From the NCBI RefSeq assembly GCF_965249985.1, contig NZ_OZ252280.1: a stretch of 64,000 bases of DNA; one strand, 5' to 3'. This document shows, in pieces, positions 33,501-42,298 of this stretch. Every line of letters begins with the position of its first letter. The first letter of the stretch is position 1. The stretch comes from Algiphilus sp022763315. Lineage in GTDB: Bacteria; Pseudomonadota; Gammaproteobacteria; Nevskiales; Nevskiaceae. Both the position numbers and the translations under genes were made by a program. Under the pieces are notes generated by a model. That model saw nothing but the letters and a program-made list of their open reading frames with translations. It ran no database searches and was not told where the DNA came from.

Positions 33501-34404
33501 ACGCCATCCGGTCATTGCCGTCACCGGGTCGAGCGGTGCCGGAACCAGCACCTTCATGCAGGTGTTCGAGCGCGTCGCGCATCAGCTCGATCTGCACATC
33601 GCCTTTGTCGAAGGCGACGCCTTCCACGCCTATGACCGCGAACACATGCAGGCGGCGGTGTCGCGGGCGCGTATTCGCGGCGAGAATTTCTCGCATTTCG
33701 GCCCGCAGGCCAATCTGCTCGACAAGCTGGAAGCACTCTTCGCCAACTACGGCCGCAACGGCACCGGCAAGACGCGCCGCTATCTGCATACCGAGGCGGA
33801 AGCGATCGAAGCGGGGCAGCCAGTGGGTACCTTCACGCCCTGGGAGCCGCTCCCGCCGGACAGCGACATGCTCGTCTATGAAGGCCTGCACGGCGGTGTG
33901 GTGACCAACGAACTGAACATCGCCCAGCATGTCGACTTGCTCATCGGCGTGGCGCCCATTGTCAATCTCGAGTGGATCCAGAAGATCCGGCGCGATACCG
34001 GCGAACGGGGACACGACCCGGAGGAAGTCACGCGCACCATCCTGCGCCGCATGCCGGACTACGTGAACTACATCTCCCCGCAGTTCTCGCGCACCGACAT
34101 CAACTTCCAGCGCGTGCCGCTGGTGGATGTGGCCAATCCCTTCATGCGCGCCGACATTCCGAGCGCCGAGGAAAGCGTGGTGGTCGTGCGCTTTGCCGAG
34201 GGCAGCCGCACCCGCCCCGATTTCGCCGACTGGCTGGCGCGCATACCCGGTGCCTTCGCCACCCGCTCGGACACCATCGTGGTGCCCGGACCGCAACAGC
34301 CATTGGCCATCGAACTCATCCTGCGGCCGGCGGTGGAGCAGCTCGCCGCACGCCGCGCACAAGCCTTAGGAGCCTCGCGTGGAATACCGTCAGCTAGCGC
34401 ATAG
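33493..34404 (+). CDS. prkB: Phosphoribulokinase family protein
   Basis: A 303-residue P-loop kinase. Walker A is AVTGSSGAGTSTFM, with FVEGDAFHAYDREHM, SHFGPQANLLDKLEALF and VYEGLHGGVVTNEL, which match proteobacterial phosphoribulokinase and PrkB. Phosphoribulokinase phosphorylates ribulose 5-phosphate in the Calvin cycle, but PrkB-type relatives occur in non-autotrophs. No RuBisCO or other Calvin genes are in the window, so the physiological role is open. The start is GTG within the end of trmB. Confidence 0.88.
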   Translation: MSERHPVIAVTGSSGAGTSTFMQVFERVAHQLDLHIAFVEGDAFHAYDREHMQAAVSRARIRGENFSHFGPQANLLDKLEALFANYGRNGTGKTRRYLHTEAEAIEAGQPVGTFTPWEPLPPDSDMLVYEGLHGGVVTNELNIAQHVDLLIGVAPIVNLEWIQKIRRDTGERGHDPEEVTRTILRRMPDYVNYISPQFSRTDINFQRVPLVDVANPFMRADIPSAEESVVVVRFAEGSRTRPDFADWLARIPGAFATRSDTIVVPGPQQPLAIELILRPAVEQLAARRAQALGASRGIPSASA

Positions 34405-35413
34405 CGATCTGGAAGTCAGCCGCATCTGCCTGGGTACGATGACCTGGGGGGAGCAGAACACCGAGGCCGAGGCCTTCGAGCAGCTTGACTATGCGCTCGA
34501 ACAGGGCATCAACTTCATCGATACCGCCGAGATGTATCCGGTGGCGCCGCGCGCCGAGACCCAGGGCGCGACGGAAAGCATCATCGGCAATTGGCTGGCG
34601 CGCCGCGGCGGGCGCGAGGATATCGTGCTGGCGAGCAAGGTCACCGGGCGCAGCCAGATGCACTGGATTCGCGGCGGCCCACGCCTGACCCGGCAGCAGA
34701 TCGTGGAAGCCTGCGAAGACAGCCTGCAGCGCCTGCAGACCGACTATCTCGACCTGTATCAGGTGCACTGGCCCGATCGCGCCACCAACTTCTTCGGCAA
34801 GCTCGGCTATCAGCACCGCGAGGAAGAAGACGTCGCCGAGATCAGCGAAACGCTGGGCACCCTGGCCGAGCTGGTCGAGGCTGGCAAGGTGCGCTACATC
34901 GGTATTTCCAATGAGACCCCTTGGGGGCTGGCCGAATACCTGCGGCTTGCGGACATTCACGGCTGGCCGCGTGTGGTGTCGATCCAGAATCCGTACAACC
35001 TGCTCAATCGCAGCTACGAGATCGGCCTGTCCGAGTTCTCCTATCGCGAGGGTGTCGGCCTGCTCGCCTATTCCCCGCTGGCCTTTGGCGTGCTGTCTGG
35101 CAAGTACCTGGACGGCCAGCGACCGGAAGGGGCGCGCATCACGCTGTTCGAGCGGTTTTCGCGCTACAACGGCGAGATCGCCGAGGCCGCCACCCGTGCC
35201 TACGTCGAACTGGCGCAGGCGCATCGGCTGGACCCGGCGCAGATGGCGCTGGCCTTCGTCAACTCGCGTGGCTTCGTCGCCTCCAACATCATCGGCGCGA
35301 CCACGATGGAGCAGCTCAAGCAGAACATCGACAGCCATGCGATGGCGCTCAACAGCAAGGTGCTGAAGGCCATCGAGGCCATCCATCAACGTTATCCCAA
35401 CCCCTGCCCCTGA
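34379..35413 (+). CDS. tas: NADP(H)-dependent aldo/keto reductase, Tas-like
   Basis: A 344-residue TIM-barrel oxidoreductase. It starts at GTG 34379 (MEYRQLAHSDLEVSRICLGT), 26 bp inside the kinase gene. The catalytic set is visible: Asp and Tyr in FIDTAEMYPVAPRAETQG, Lys in VLASKVTG, and His in YQVHWPDRATNFFG. The C-terminal cofactor loop is NIIGATTMEQLKQNI. The pattern and length match Tas. The substrate is unknown. Confidence 0.9.
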   Translation: MEYRQLAHSDLEVSRICLGTMTWGEQNTEAEAFEQLDYALEQGINFIDTAEMYPVAPRAETQGATESIIGNWLARRGGREDIVLASKVTGRSQMHWIRGGPRLTRQQIVEACEDSLQRLQTDYLDLYQVHWPDRATNFFGKLGYQHREEEDVAEISETLGTLAELVEAGKVRYIGISNETPWGLAEYLRLADIHGWPRVVSIQNPYNLLNRSYEIGLSEFSYREGVGLLAYSPLAFGVLSGKYLDGQRPEGARITLFERFSRYNGEIAEAATRAYVELAQAHRLDPAQMALAFVNSRGFVASNIIGATTMEQLKQNIDSHAMALNSKVLKAIEAIHQRYPNPCP

Positions 35414-35527
35414 GTCCTGAGGGCGCGCGACCGGCGTCGTTGTTCTCTTGTTGAAGCGGTGACCGGGAGCCTTTCCGCTCTATTTCCGCCGGATTCAGCC
35501 GCTTGTCTGCATCAGGCCACGGGCGGC

Positions 35528-35556
35528 TTGCACCTGCCCGAACGCGGGTCTATAAC
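35528..35556 (+). promoter_or_regulatory. Sigma-70 promoter upstream of the DUF6763 gene
   Basis: TTGCAC (35528-35533) and TATAAC (35551-35556) with the optimal 17-bp spacer, about 55 bp before the start codon. Confidence 0.65.
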
Positions 35557-35611
35557 GGAACGACCGACAAAAATCGACAGGCTCTCTTCGCCGCGTCGAG
35601 TGGAGGTACGT

Positions 35612-35914
35612 ATGGCGGACTGGATGCGCGATCTCGCGGTGGGTCAGTGGTACGAGATGGGCCAGGGCCCGGTCGAGGTCATCGGAATCGACGTCGACAA
35701 CGAGGTCGTGCTGGTGCAGCACTTCGACGGAGAACTCGAGGAATTCGACTTCGATGCATGGATGGAGCTGCGTGCGCAGCCGATCGCTCCCCCCGAAGAC
35801 TGGACAGGCGCCATGGGCTGCACCCGCGAGGAAATCGATGACGGCGTCTCGGATGTGCCGCGCGCCGGGCGCTGGGATAGCGCGCTCGACATCCTCGATC
35901 AGCGCTTGAACTAG
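35612..35914 (+). CDS. DUF6763-like small acidic protein
   Basis: A 100-residue acidic cytosolic protein: DLAVGQWYEMGQGPVEVIGI, VVLVQHFDGELEEFDFDAWM, then PPEDWTGAMGCTREEIDD. The HFDGxxEExDxDAW core is the feature by which I assign it to this gammaproteobacterial family; function is unknown. The ATG at 35612 follows a GGAGG ribosome site. It overlaps the convergent ampG gene by four bases at the stop. Confidence 0.7.
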   Translation: MADWMRDLAVGQWYEMGQGPVEVIGIDVDNEVVLVQHFDGELEEFDFDAWMELRAQPIAPPEDWTGAMGCTREEIDDGVSDVPRAGRWDSALDILDQRLN

Positions 35915-37263
35915 GCGGTCGACTGCCGCTCGCGCCGCCAATACCAGGCGGCCAGCGCGACCGCAGGCAGTCCGAGGCCTGCAGAGCACAGAAACATTCC
36001 GGCGTAGCCGATGCTGTCGACCAGCGCCCCGCTGAAGCCCCCGGCCACCTGCCCCGGCAGGGTCATCAGCGAACTGAACAGTGCGTATTGCGTGGCGGTA
36101 TAGCCAACCCGCGTCAGCGACGACAGGAAGGCGATGAATACGGCGATGGCGACCCCGCCGGTCAGGTTATCGGCAACGATGGTGGCGATCAGCCCGTAGC
36201 GTTCGGGGCCGAGACCGGCCAGCCAGACAAAGACCAGATTGGTCACCGGCGCCATCACCGCAGCCCCCAGCAGGACGCGCGGAATGCCAAAGCGGGCCAC
36301 CAGCAGGCCCCCCATGGCGGCACCGCTGAGTGTCATCGCCAGCCCGAAGGCGGCGGCGATATTGGCGATCTCCCCCTTGCTGAAGCCCAGATCCAGATAG
36401 AAGGGGTTGGCCATGACGCCCATGAAGATATCGCTGATGCGAAAGGTGCCGATCAGTACCAGGATGGCGGCCGCGTGCCAGCGATAGCGGGTAAAGAATT
36501 CGGCAAAGGGGCAGACCACGGCGCCGATGAACCAGGCGCGGAGATCGCGTTGCCAGCCGGTGTGATGGGTGCGGTCGAGAAAGTCGACCACGCGCTGCTC
36601 CAGCGCCTCGCTGTTCGCGTCGCGCGCGACTTCGGGCTCGCGCACGATCAACGTGCAGCCGATGCCGATCAGCATGAGCGCCGCCATGCCGCCGTAGGCA
36701 AGCGACCAGTCGCCGATCTCGGCCAGGTGCAGGGCGCCGGCGCCTGCGGCCAGCAGTGCGACGCGGTAGCCGAAGACATAGGTCGAGGCCATCGCACCCT
36801 GCATGGTCTCGGGGACCGCCTCGATCCGGTAGGCGTCGATGGCGATGTCTTGCGTGGCCGAGGCAAAGGCGGTCAGCACCGCCAAGGCCGCCACCAGCGC
36901 CAGGGCATTGCTCGGGTCGACCAGGCTCATGCCCAGCAACGCGCCCGCGATGCCGAGTTGGGTGAGCAGCATCCAGCCGCGCCGCTTGCCCAACAGGCGG
37001 GTGAAGAAGGGAATCGGGAGGCGGTCGATCAGCGGCGCCCAGAAGATCTTCAGGCTGTGCGCAAGTCCGACCCAGGACAGGAAGCCGATATCGGTGCGCG
37101 ATACGCCCAGATCACTGAGCCAGGCGGAAAAAGTACCGCCCACCAGCAGCAGCGGCAGTCCGGCCGAGAAGCCAAGCAAGGCCATGCCGATGACGCGCGG
37201 ATGCGCGTAGACGGCGAGCGCCGCACGCCAGCCGCGGCCACCAGCCGTCTCGGGCTGCCTCAA
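35911..37263 (-). CDS. ampG: AmpG-family muropeptide MFS transporter
   Basis: A ~450-residue major-facilitator permease with about 12 membrane helices. Diagnostic stretches are LGFSAGLPLLLVGGTFSAWL, GFLSWVGLAHSLKIFWAPLI, FASATQDIAIDAYRIE and FIAFLSSLTRVGYTATQYAL. AmpG imports GlcNAc-anhydroMurNAc peptides for cell-wall recycling. No ATG precedes the first helix; the most plausible start is TTG at 37263, overlapping the xth stop as TTGA. The frame is open further upstream inside xth. Confidence 0.87.
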   Translation of the reverse strand: MRQPETAGGRGWRAALAVYAHPRVIGMALLGFSAGLPLLLVGGTFSAWLSDLGVSRTDIGFLSWVGLAHSLKIFWAPLIDRLPIPFFTRLLGKRRGWMLLTQLGIAGALLGMSLVDPSNALALVAALAVLTAFASATQDIAIDAYRIEAVPETMQGAMASTYVFGYRVALLAAGAGALHLAEIGDWSLAYGGMAALMLIGIGCTLIVREPEVARDANSEALEQRVVDFLDRTHHTGWQRDLRAWFIGAVVCPFAEFFTRYRWHAAAILVLIGTFRISDIFMGVMANPFYLDLGFSKGEIANIAAAFGLAMTLSGAAMGGLLVARFGIPRVLLGAAVMAPVTNLVFVWLAGLGPERYGLIATIVADNLTGGVAIAVFIAFLSSLTRVGYTATQYALFSSLMTLPGQVAGGFSGALVDSIGYAGMFLCSAGLGLPAVALAAWYWRRERQSTA

Positions 37264-38057
37264 GCAGCGCTCCGCAGCGCCGACGCCGCGTAGTCGCCGA
37301 TCAATGGTGCGTGGTCGGACAGCTTCTGCTCCTTGTACACCCGCATCGCCTCCAGCTGTCTGGCGATGCCCGGTGTGCAGATCTGGTAGTCGATGCGCCA
37401 TCCGACGTTGTTCTCGCGCGCCCGACCGCGCTGCGACCACCAGGTGTAGCCTTCGTCGGCTTCGTCGGGGTAGAGGCTTCGAAAGGCGTCGACCCAGCCC
37501 AATTCATCGAAGACGGTATCCAGCCAGGCGCGCTCCTCCGGCAGAAAGCCGGAATTCTTGCGGTTGCTGCGCCAGTTCTTCAGGTCGATTTCCCGATGCG
37601 CGATATTGACGTCTCCGCAGAGAATGTAGTCGCGCCCCGAGGCATGCCAGTCGCGCAGAATGGGGGTGAGCCAGTCGAGTACGCGGTATTTTTCGTCCTG
37701 GCGCTCCTGCTTGGAGGAGCCGGAGGGCAGATACAGGCTGACCACGGACAGATTGCCGTAGCGCGCTTCCAGATAGCGGCCCTCGTCATCGAAGGTGGCG
37801 TCGCCCAGTTGGTGGAGGACCTGATCCGGTGCGCTGCGCATGTACAGGCCGACCCCGCTGTAGCCGGCGCGGCTGGCCGGATTCAGTGCGATATGCCAGC
37901 CATCGGGCCGGAACTCGGGCTGCGCGTCGAACTGCTGCTGTGTGATGCGGGTTTCCTGCAGGCAGAGGACATCGGTGCCGGATTCCGGCAGCCAGTCGAA
38001 AAGACCCTTGCGCGCGCTCGCGCGCAATCCGTTGCAATTGAGGGTGACGATGCGCAC
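37260..38057 (-). CDS. xth: Exodeoxyribonuclease III
   Basis: A 265-residue exonuclease III/AP endonuclease. The motifs are complete: RIVTLNCNGLRASARKG, LCLQETRI (metal Glu), YSGVGLYMRS, GDVNIAHREIDLKN, the WWSQRG..NNVGWRIDYQ block, and SDHAPLIGDY (catalytic His). It repairs abasic sites. It is divergent from pyrE (60 bp apart), and ampG is translationally coupled behind it. Confidence 0.94.
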   Translation of the reverse strand: MRIVTLNCNGLRASARKGLFDWLPESGTDVLCLQETRITQQQFDAQPEFRPDGWHIALNPASRAGYSGVGLYMRSAPDQVLHQLGDATFDDEGRYLEARYGNLSVVSLYLPSGSSKQERQDEKYRVLDWLTPILRDWHASGRDYILCGDVNIAHREIDLKNWRSNRKNSGFLPEERAWLDTVFDELGWVDAFRSLYPDEADEGYTWWSQRGRARENNVGWRIDYQICTPGIARQLEAMRVYKEQKLSDHAPLIGDYAASALRSAA

Positions 38058-38116
38058 GGCACTTTTTAGCGAAAATGCGGCCCGGCAGTGTATCCACTCT
38101 CAGCCAGGAAGGCCGC

Positions 38117-38758
38117 ATGAAGCCCTACCAGACCGATTTCATCCGCCTCGCGCTCGACGCCGAGGTCCTGCGTTTCGGAGAATTTGCACTGAAGTCAGGG
38201 CGCATCAGCCCCTATTTCTTCAATCTCGGTGCCATTGCTTCCGGTGGCGCGCTGGCGCGGCTGGCCGACGCCTATGCAGCGGCCTATCGCGACGCCGGCC
38301 TGGAGGCCGATCTGCTGTTCGGCCCGGCCTACAAGGGCATCCCGCTGGCGGCTACCGTGGCGACTGCGCTGGCGGGGCAGGGGGTGGATCTGCAGTTCGC
38401 CTACAACCGCAAAGAGGTCAAGGACCACGGCGAGGGCGGGCAGCTGGTCGGGGCAGCGCCGCGCGGCCAGCGAGTGGTCATCGTGGACGATGTGCTGACC
38501 GCCGGCACGGCGTTGCGACATTCGGTCGACATGCTACGGGGGGAAGGCGCCGAGCCGGTGGCCGCAATGATCGCCCTGGACCGGCAGGAGCGCGGAGCAG
38601 GCGCTGCCTCGGCGGTGCAGGAGGCCGAACAGGAACTCGGCCTGCGGGTGGTGCCGCTGGTCACTGTCAACGAGGTGATGACGCACCTGCGTGACGCCGG
38701 CGTTGCCCCGGAGGCGCTCGCGCAGATGCGCGATTATCAGGCGCGCTACGGCATCTGA
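38117..38758 (+). CDS. pyrE: Orotate phosphoribosyltransferase
   Basis: A 213-residue enzyme of UMP synthesis converting orotate and PRPP to OMP. Landmarks are LKSGRISPYFFNLGAI, GPAYKGIPLA, the lysine-rich loop YNRKEVKDHGEGG, and the PRPP-binding VVIVDDVLTAGTAL. The ATG at 38117 follows an AGGAAGG ribosome site. Confidence 0.95.
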   Translation: MKPYQTDFIRLALDAEVLRFGEFALKSGRISPYFFNLGAIASGGALARLADAYAAAYRDAGLEADLLFGPAYKGIPLAATVATALAGQGVDLQFAYNRKEVKDHGEGGQLVGAAPRGQRVVIVDDVLTAGTALRHSVDMLRGEGAEPVAAMIALDRQERGAGAASAVQEAEQELGLRVVPLVTVNEVMTHLRDAGVAPEALAQMRDYQARYGI

Positions 38759-38807
38759 TCGTGGACGCCGCGCCGATCGCGCTCGCCAACTGCTGCATGA
38801 TGGGTCC

Positions 38808-39485
38808 ATGAACGAGCCTTCGTCTTCCCGGTCCGAGCACTCCCACCACGGCCTCTACAGCCTGGGCGAGGAGATCGCGCACAGCGTGACGCACGGCCTG
38901 GGGGTGGTGGCGTCCATCGTTGGTCTCTGCGTGCTGGTGGCTTTTGCCGCGTTGCATGGCGGTGCAACCGAGATTGTGGCCGCCGCCGTCTTCGGCAGCA
39001 CGCTGATTCTGCTGTACACCGCCTCCACGCTGTACCACAGCATTCCCTTGCCGCAGACCAAGTCCGTGCTGCGCGTGATCGACCATGCGTCGATCTATCT
39101 GCTCATCGCCGGGACCTATACGCCCTTCACCCTGATCACCCTCGCCGGCCCATGGGGCTGGTCCCTGTTCGGCATCGTATGGGGACTCGCGGCGCTGGGT
39201 GTGGCCTTCAAGTTGTTCTACACAGGGCGCTTCGAGGCGCTGTCGCTCATCATCTATGTCGCCATGGGGTGGTGTGGCGTGGTGGCCGCGCAACCCTTGC
39301 TCGATGCCTTGCCCCTGCCGGGACTCTGGCTGCTGCTGGCAGGCGGTCTGGCCTATACCGGTGGCGTGGTGTTCTACGCCATGAAGCGCCTGCGCTATCA
39401 CCACGCGATCTGGCATCTCTTTGTGCTGGCCGGGAGCGTGCTGCACTACTTCGCGGTGCTGCTGTACGTGATTCCGCGCGCCTAG
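38808..39485 (+). CDS. Hemolysin III / TrhA family membrane protein
   Basis: A 225-residue protein with seven predicted helices. The PAQR/HlyIII metal motif is visible: EEIAHSVTHGLG, STLYHSIPLPQTKSVLR, RVIDHASIYLLIAGTYTPF and HHAIWHLFVLAGSVLHYFAV. TrhA-type members regulate membrane energetics or lipid homeostasis in bacteria. The ATG at 38808 was chosen 50 bp after pyrE; a weak ribosome site precedes it. Confidence 0.88.
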   Translation: MNEPSSSRSEHSHHGLYSLGEEIAHSVTHGLGVVASIVGLCVLVAFAALHGGATEIVAAAVFGSTLILLYTASTLYHSIPLPQTKSVLRVIDHASIYLLIAGTYTPFTLITLAGPWGWSLFGIVWGLAALGVAFKLFYTGRFEALSLIIYVAMGWCGVVAAQPLLDALPLPGLWLLLAGGLAYTGGVVFYAMKRLRYHHAIWHLFVLAGSVLHYFAVLLYVIPRA

Positions 39486-39575
39486 TCGGGCTCGACGCTG
39501 GCGAACGCCCTTGCAGCGCACCGTGTCTTCGCGCCAATCTCAAGGCCTAAATTCGAGTAACCAAGCGGGTGACCC

Positions 39576-40745
39576 ATGACATCCGGCCGTGCAGTGCGCG
39601 TGGCGCAACATAGCTTTCTTGCCGCCTTGATCGGACTGGTCACGGTGTGCGGTACCGCATCGGCCCAGATGGCCCCCGAAGAAGCCAGTGGCGGCCGTTA
39701 CACCTTCTCGTGGCCCTACGAGGCGGAGGACGCGCTCAAGCCGCGGGGCGGCACCACCAAGGGGCCGCCTGTCACGCGGGTGACCGAAATGACGGAGGCC
39801 TTCCAGCGGCTGCAGGCCGAGGGCCTGTCTACCTTCGAGCGCGACCGTCGCGCCATCCTCGCCATGGCCGGTGGCTATCGCGCCAGTTTCGATTTTCTGG
39901 AAGTGGTCGGTTACCCCGCGGATTACATCCCCAAGGCGCCCTATCAGAGCTGGGGCACGGAATACGTCTACGTCATCGCCGACGAAGGTGACTTCATCTC
40001 GCTGCAGCATCTGCTGGTCATGTCGATCATTGATGATGAGGGCGAGGTGCGCGGGCCGTTTATCAACAAACACTGGCGCCAGGACTGGCACTTCGAGGCG
40101 GCGGAGGCCCATACCTACCGCGGCGCGAATACCTGGGAGCGCACCCAGCGCAGCAAGAAGGCCCGCGCAGGGCAGTGGCTGCAGACGGTCTGGCAGGTGG
40201 ATGACTCCCCGCGTTATGCCGCCTGGGGAGAATGGCAGCACGAGGACGAATACTCGAGCTGGCAAGGGGAAGAGACCTGGCGTCCTCTGCCGCGCCGAGA
40301 ATACTCGGTGCGCGACGACTACGACGCCCTGGTGGGCATCAACCGCCAGACCATTCTTCCCACAGGTTGGGTGCACGAACAGCGCAACGAGAAGGTGGTC
40401 GTGCCGTCGCCGGATCGCATGACGCGGCGCCTTGCCATGGAATACGGTGTTGCGCGATATGACCGCATCCAGGGTTACGACTTCTCAGAAGGCGACGCCT
40501 ATCTGGAAGCCACCGCTGCCTTCTGGGGGCAGGTGCGCGACTACTGGGATCGCCTGCTGGCGGATCACGCGGTGCTGCACCTGAAGGCGCAGTCCGACCA
40601 GGCATCGCTGTTCCTGCCGCTGTTCCGGCGTGCCAGCGAAATCGCCGAGGGGGCGGACTACAGCAGCGAAGCGAACGCGGCATTCGTGCGCGAGACCATC
40701 AATGGCTATCTGGCGGATGCGCCGGAGCGCGGCGGCGGCTACTAG
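39576..40745 (+). CDS. DUF6607 family exported protein
   Basis: A 389-residue protein with a signal peptide ending around TASAQ. It is rich in Trp and Tyr (FTFSWPYEAEDALK-like start, YQSWGTEYVYVIADEG, HWRQDWHFEAAEAHTYRG, GQWLQTVWQVDDSPRYAAWG), a pattern I associate with DUF6607, an exported family of unknown function. No catalytic motif is obvious; the beta-strand-rich centre could be a lipocalin-like or barrel fold. It stands alone between hlyIII and the repeat region. Confidence 0.7.
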   Translation: MTSGRAVRVAQHSFLAALIGLVTVCGTASAQMAPEEASGGRYTFSWPYEAEDALKPRGGTTKGPPVTRVTEMTEAFQRLQAEGLSTFERDRRAILAMAGGYRASFDFLEVVGYPADYIPKAPYQSWGTEYVYVIADEGDFISLQHLLVMSIIDDEGEVRGPFINKHWRQDWHFEAAEAHTYRGANTWERTQRSKKARAGQWLQTVWQVDDSPRYAAWGEWQHEDEYSSWQGEETWRPLPRREYSVRDDYDALVGINRQTILPTGWVHEQRNEKVVVPSPDRMTRRLAMEYGVARYDRIQGYDFSEGDAYLEATAAFWGQVRDYWDRLLADHAVLHLKAQSDQASLFLPLFRRASEIAEGADYSSEANAAFVRETINGYLADAPERGGGY

Positions 40746-40970
40746 GCGGCCGGCACTGTGCGCGAGCACTCCCGCGCCCTGGCTGCGGATGGCTTGAGCA
40801 TCGCTTTTCTCAGTGTAGCCTTGCCTGTTGCGGTGCCGCATCGCGTCTTGCTCTGCGGCCGTCACTAGGCTCGCGAATCCTGCGCCCGTCGTGGCTCTTG
40901 GTGGTCCCGAGCCCGCCCTGGCGGGCGGGGCCTTTGTCGCTGCTCGCCGCTCTTAAGCCAAAGATAGGGC

Positions 40971-41008
40971 CCTTCTCCCGCTGGCGGGAGAAGGGTTGGG
41001 ATGAGGGG
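40971..41008. repeat. REP-like hairpin element
   Basis: CCTTCTCCCGC and GCGGGAGAAGG enclose TG, followed by GGTTGGGATGAGGG. A CCCGCC/GGCGGG hairpin lies shortly upstream (near 40912-40926). Elements of this form are dispersed in intergenic regions of many gammaproteobacteria. Confidence 0.6.
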
Positions 41009-41100
41009 GGAGCCGCGTGAGCAGCTCGTGTCGAGTGCCCTGAGGCTACTTGCGTCATCGGCTGCTGCAGTCACGAAATTTGATCTTCACGATCGCGTTC

Positions 41101-41430
41101 AGTGACCCGGCTCGGGCCCTCCTGGGCCCGAGCGTTCACCAAGCAGCGAGCTGCCACTGGCAGGTCGGTTGTGTCGCATCGCGCTTCGCGCTCTGCGGCC
41201 GTCACTAGACTCGGCTCCTGCCTCGTCAAGTGACTCCGGCTCGGGCCATCCGTGGCCCGAGCGTTCGGCGCGCTGCGAAGTGCCACTGGCACTTCGGTCG
41301 TGTCGCATCGCGCTTCGCGCTCTGCGGCCGTCACTAGACTCGGCATCCTGCCTCGTCAAGTGACTCCGGCTCGGGCCATCCGTGGCCCGAGCGTTCGGCG
41401 CGCTGCGAAGTGCCACTGGCACTTCGGTCG
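41101..41430. repeat. Tandem ~130-bp repeat, 2.5 copies, each with three hairpins
   Basis: Copies begin at 41101, 41229 and 41359 (periods 128 and 130); the second and third are virtually identical over their overlap, the first diverged. Each unit has GCTCGGGCC/GGCCCGAGC with a six-base loop, and the later two have CGAAGTGCCA/TGGCACTTCG with a one-base centre; each complete unit also has a GCGC-TTC-GCGC hairpin. A diverged partial unit lies at about 40826-40880. Open frames across it are repeat artefacts. It ends against the argB stop. Confidence 0.85.
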
Positions 41431-41434
41431 CGCC

Positions 41435-42298
41435 TCACCCCCTTATCAGCGTTCCCACGCCTTCGTCGGTGAATAGCTCGAGCAATACCGCGTGCTCGAC
41501 GCGACCATCGACGATATGGACGGCGCGCACGCCGCTGCGCACGGCATCGAGTGCGCACCCGATCTTGGGCAGCATGCCGCCGTAAATCGTGCCGTCGTCG
41601 ATCAGTGCGTCGACTTCGTGCGTGTCCAGCCCGGTCAGCAGATTGCCGTCGGCATCGAGCACACCCCGGATGTTGGACAGCAACATCAGCTTCTCGGCCT
41701 TGAGCACGCTGGCGATCTTGCCGGCGACGGTGTCGGCATTGATGTTGTAAGCGGCGCCGTCCTCACCCACACCCACCGGGGCAATGACGGGGATGAAGCC
41801 GCCGGCTTCCAGATGCGTGATGACTTCGGGATCGATGGAAGCGACTTCGCCGACCTGGCCGATGTCCTCGCCGTCGGAGTCCAGCTTGCGGGCGCGGATC
41901 AGGCCGCCGTCCTTGCCGGTGAGTCCGACCGCGCGGCCCCCCTGCTGGTTGATGGCCGACACCAGGGCCTTGTTGACCCGGCCGCCGAGCATCATTTCGA
42001 CCACGTCCATGGTCTCGGCATCCGTCACGCGCAGGCCGTTGACGAAGCGCGAGGCAATGCCGAGGCGCTCGAGGTGCTGACCGATCTGCGGGCCGCCGCC
42101 GTGCACCACCACCGGGTGAATGCCCACCAGTTTCATCAGCGTGATGTCGCGCGCAAAGCTGGTGGCCTGGGCCGGGTTCTCCATGGCGTTGCCGCCGTAC
42201 TTCACGACCACCGTCTTGCCGGCAAAGCGCCGGATGTAGGGCAGCGCCTCGGTCAATACGCGTGCGACCTGCATGGCCGCGTCCGGTGTCAGCGCCAT
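41435..42298 (-). CDS. argB: Acetylglutamate kinase
   Basis: A 287-residue amino-acid kinase for the second step of arginine synthesis. Signature segments are VVVKYGGNAMENP, HPVVVHGGGPQIG, GLRVTDAETMDVVEMMLGG, GLTGKDGGLI and MLPKIGCALDAV. The ATG at 42298 shares its A with the dut TGA; a GTG one codon upstream is also possible. It forms an operon coaBC-dut-argB. The hairpin repeat array lies directly behind its stop and could terminate transcription. Confidence 0.94.
   Translation of the reverse strand: MALTPDAAMQVARVLTEALPYIRRFAGKTVVVKYGGNAMENPAQATSFARDITLMKLVGIHPVVVHGGGPQIGQHLERLGIASRFVNGLRVTDAETMDVVEMMLGGRVNKALVSAINQQGGRAVGLTGKDGGLIRARKLDSDGEDIGQVGEVASIDPEVITHLEAGGFIPVIAPVGVGEDGAAYNINADTVAGKIASVLKAEKLMLLSNIRGVLDADGNLLTGLDTHEVDALIDDGTIYGGMLPKIGCALDAVRSGVRAVHIVDGRVEHAVLLELFTDEGVGTLIRG

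Noticed and set aside
41071..41558. Open frames on both strands across the argB-proximal repeats
   Set aside because: They repeat the same peptide with the DNA period, have no ribosome sites and overlap argB; they are by-products of the tandem repeat.
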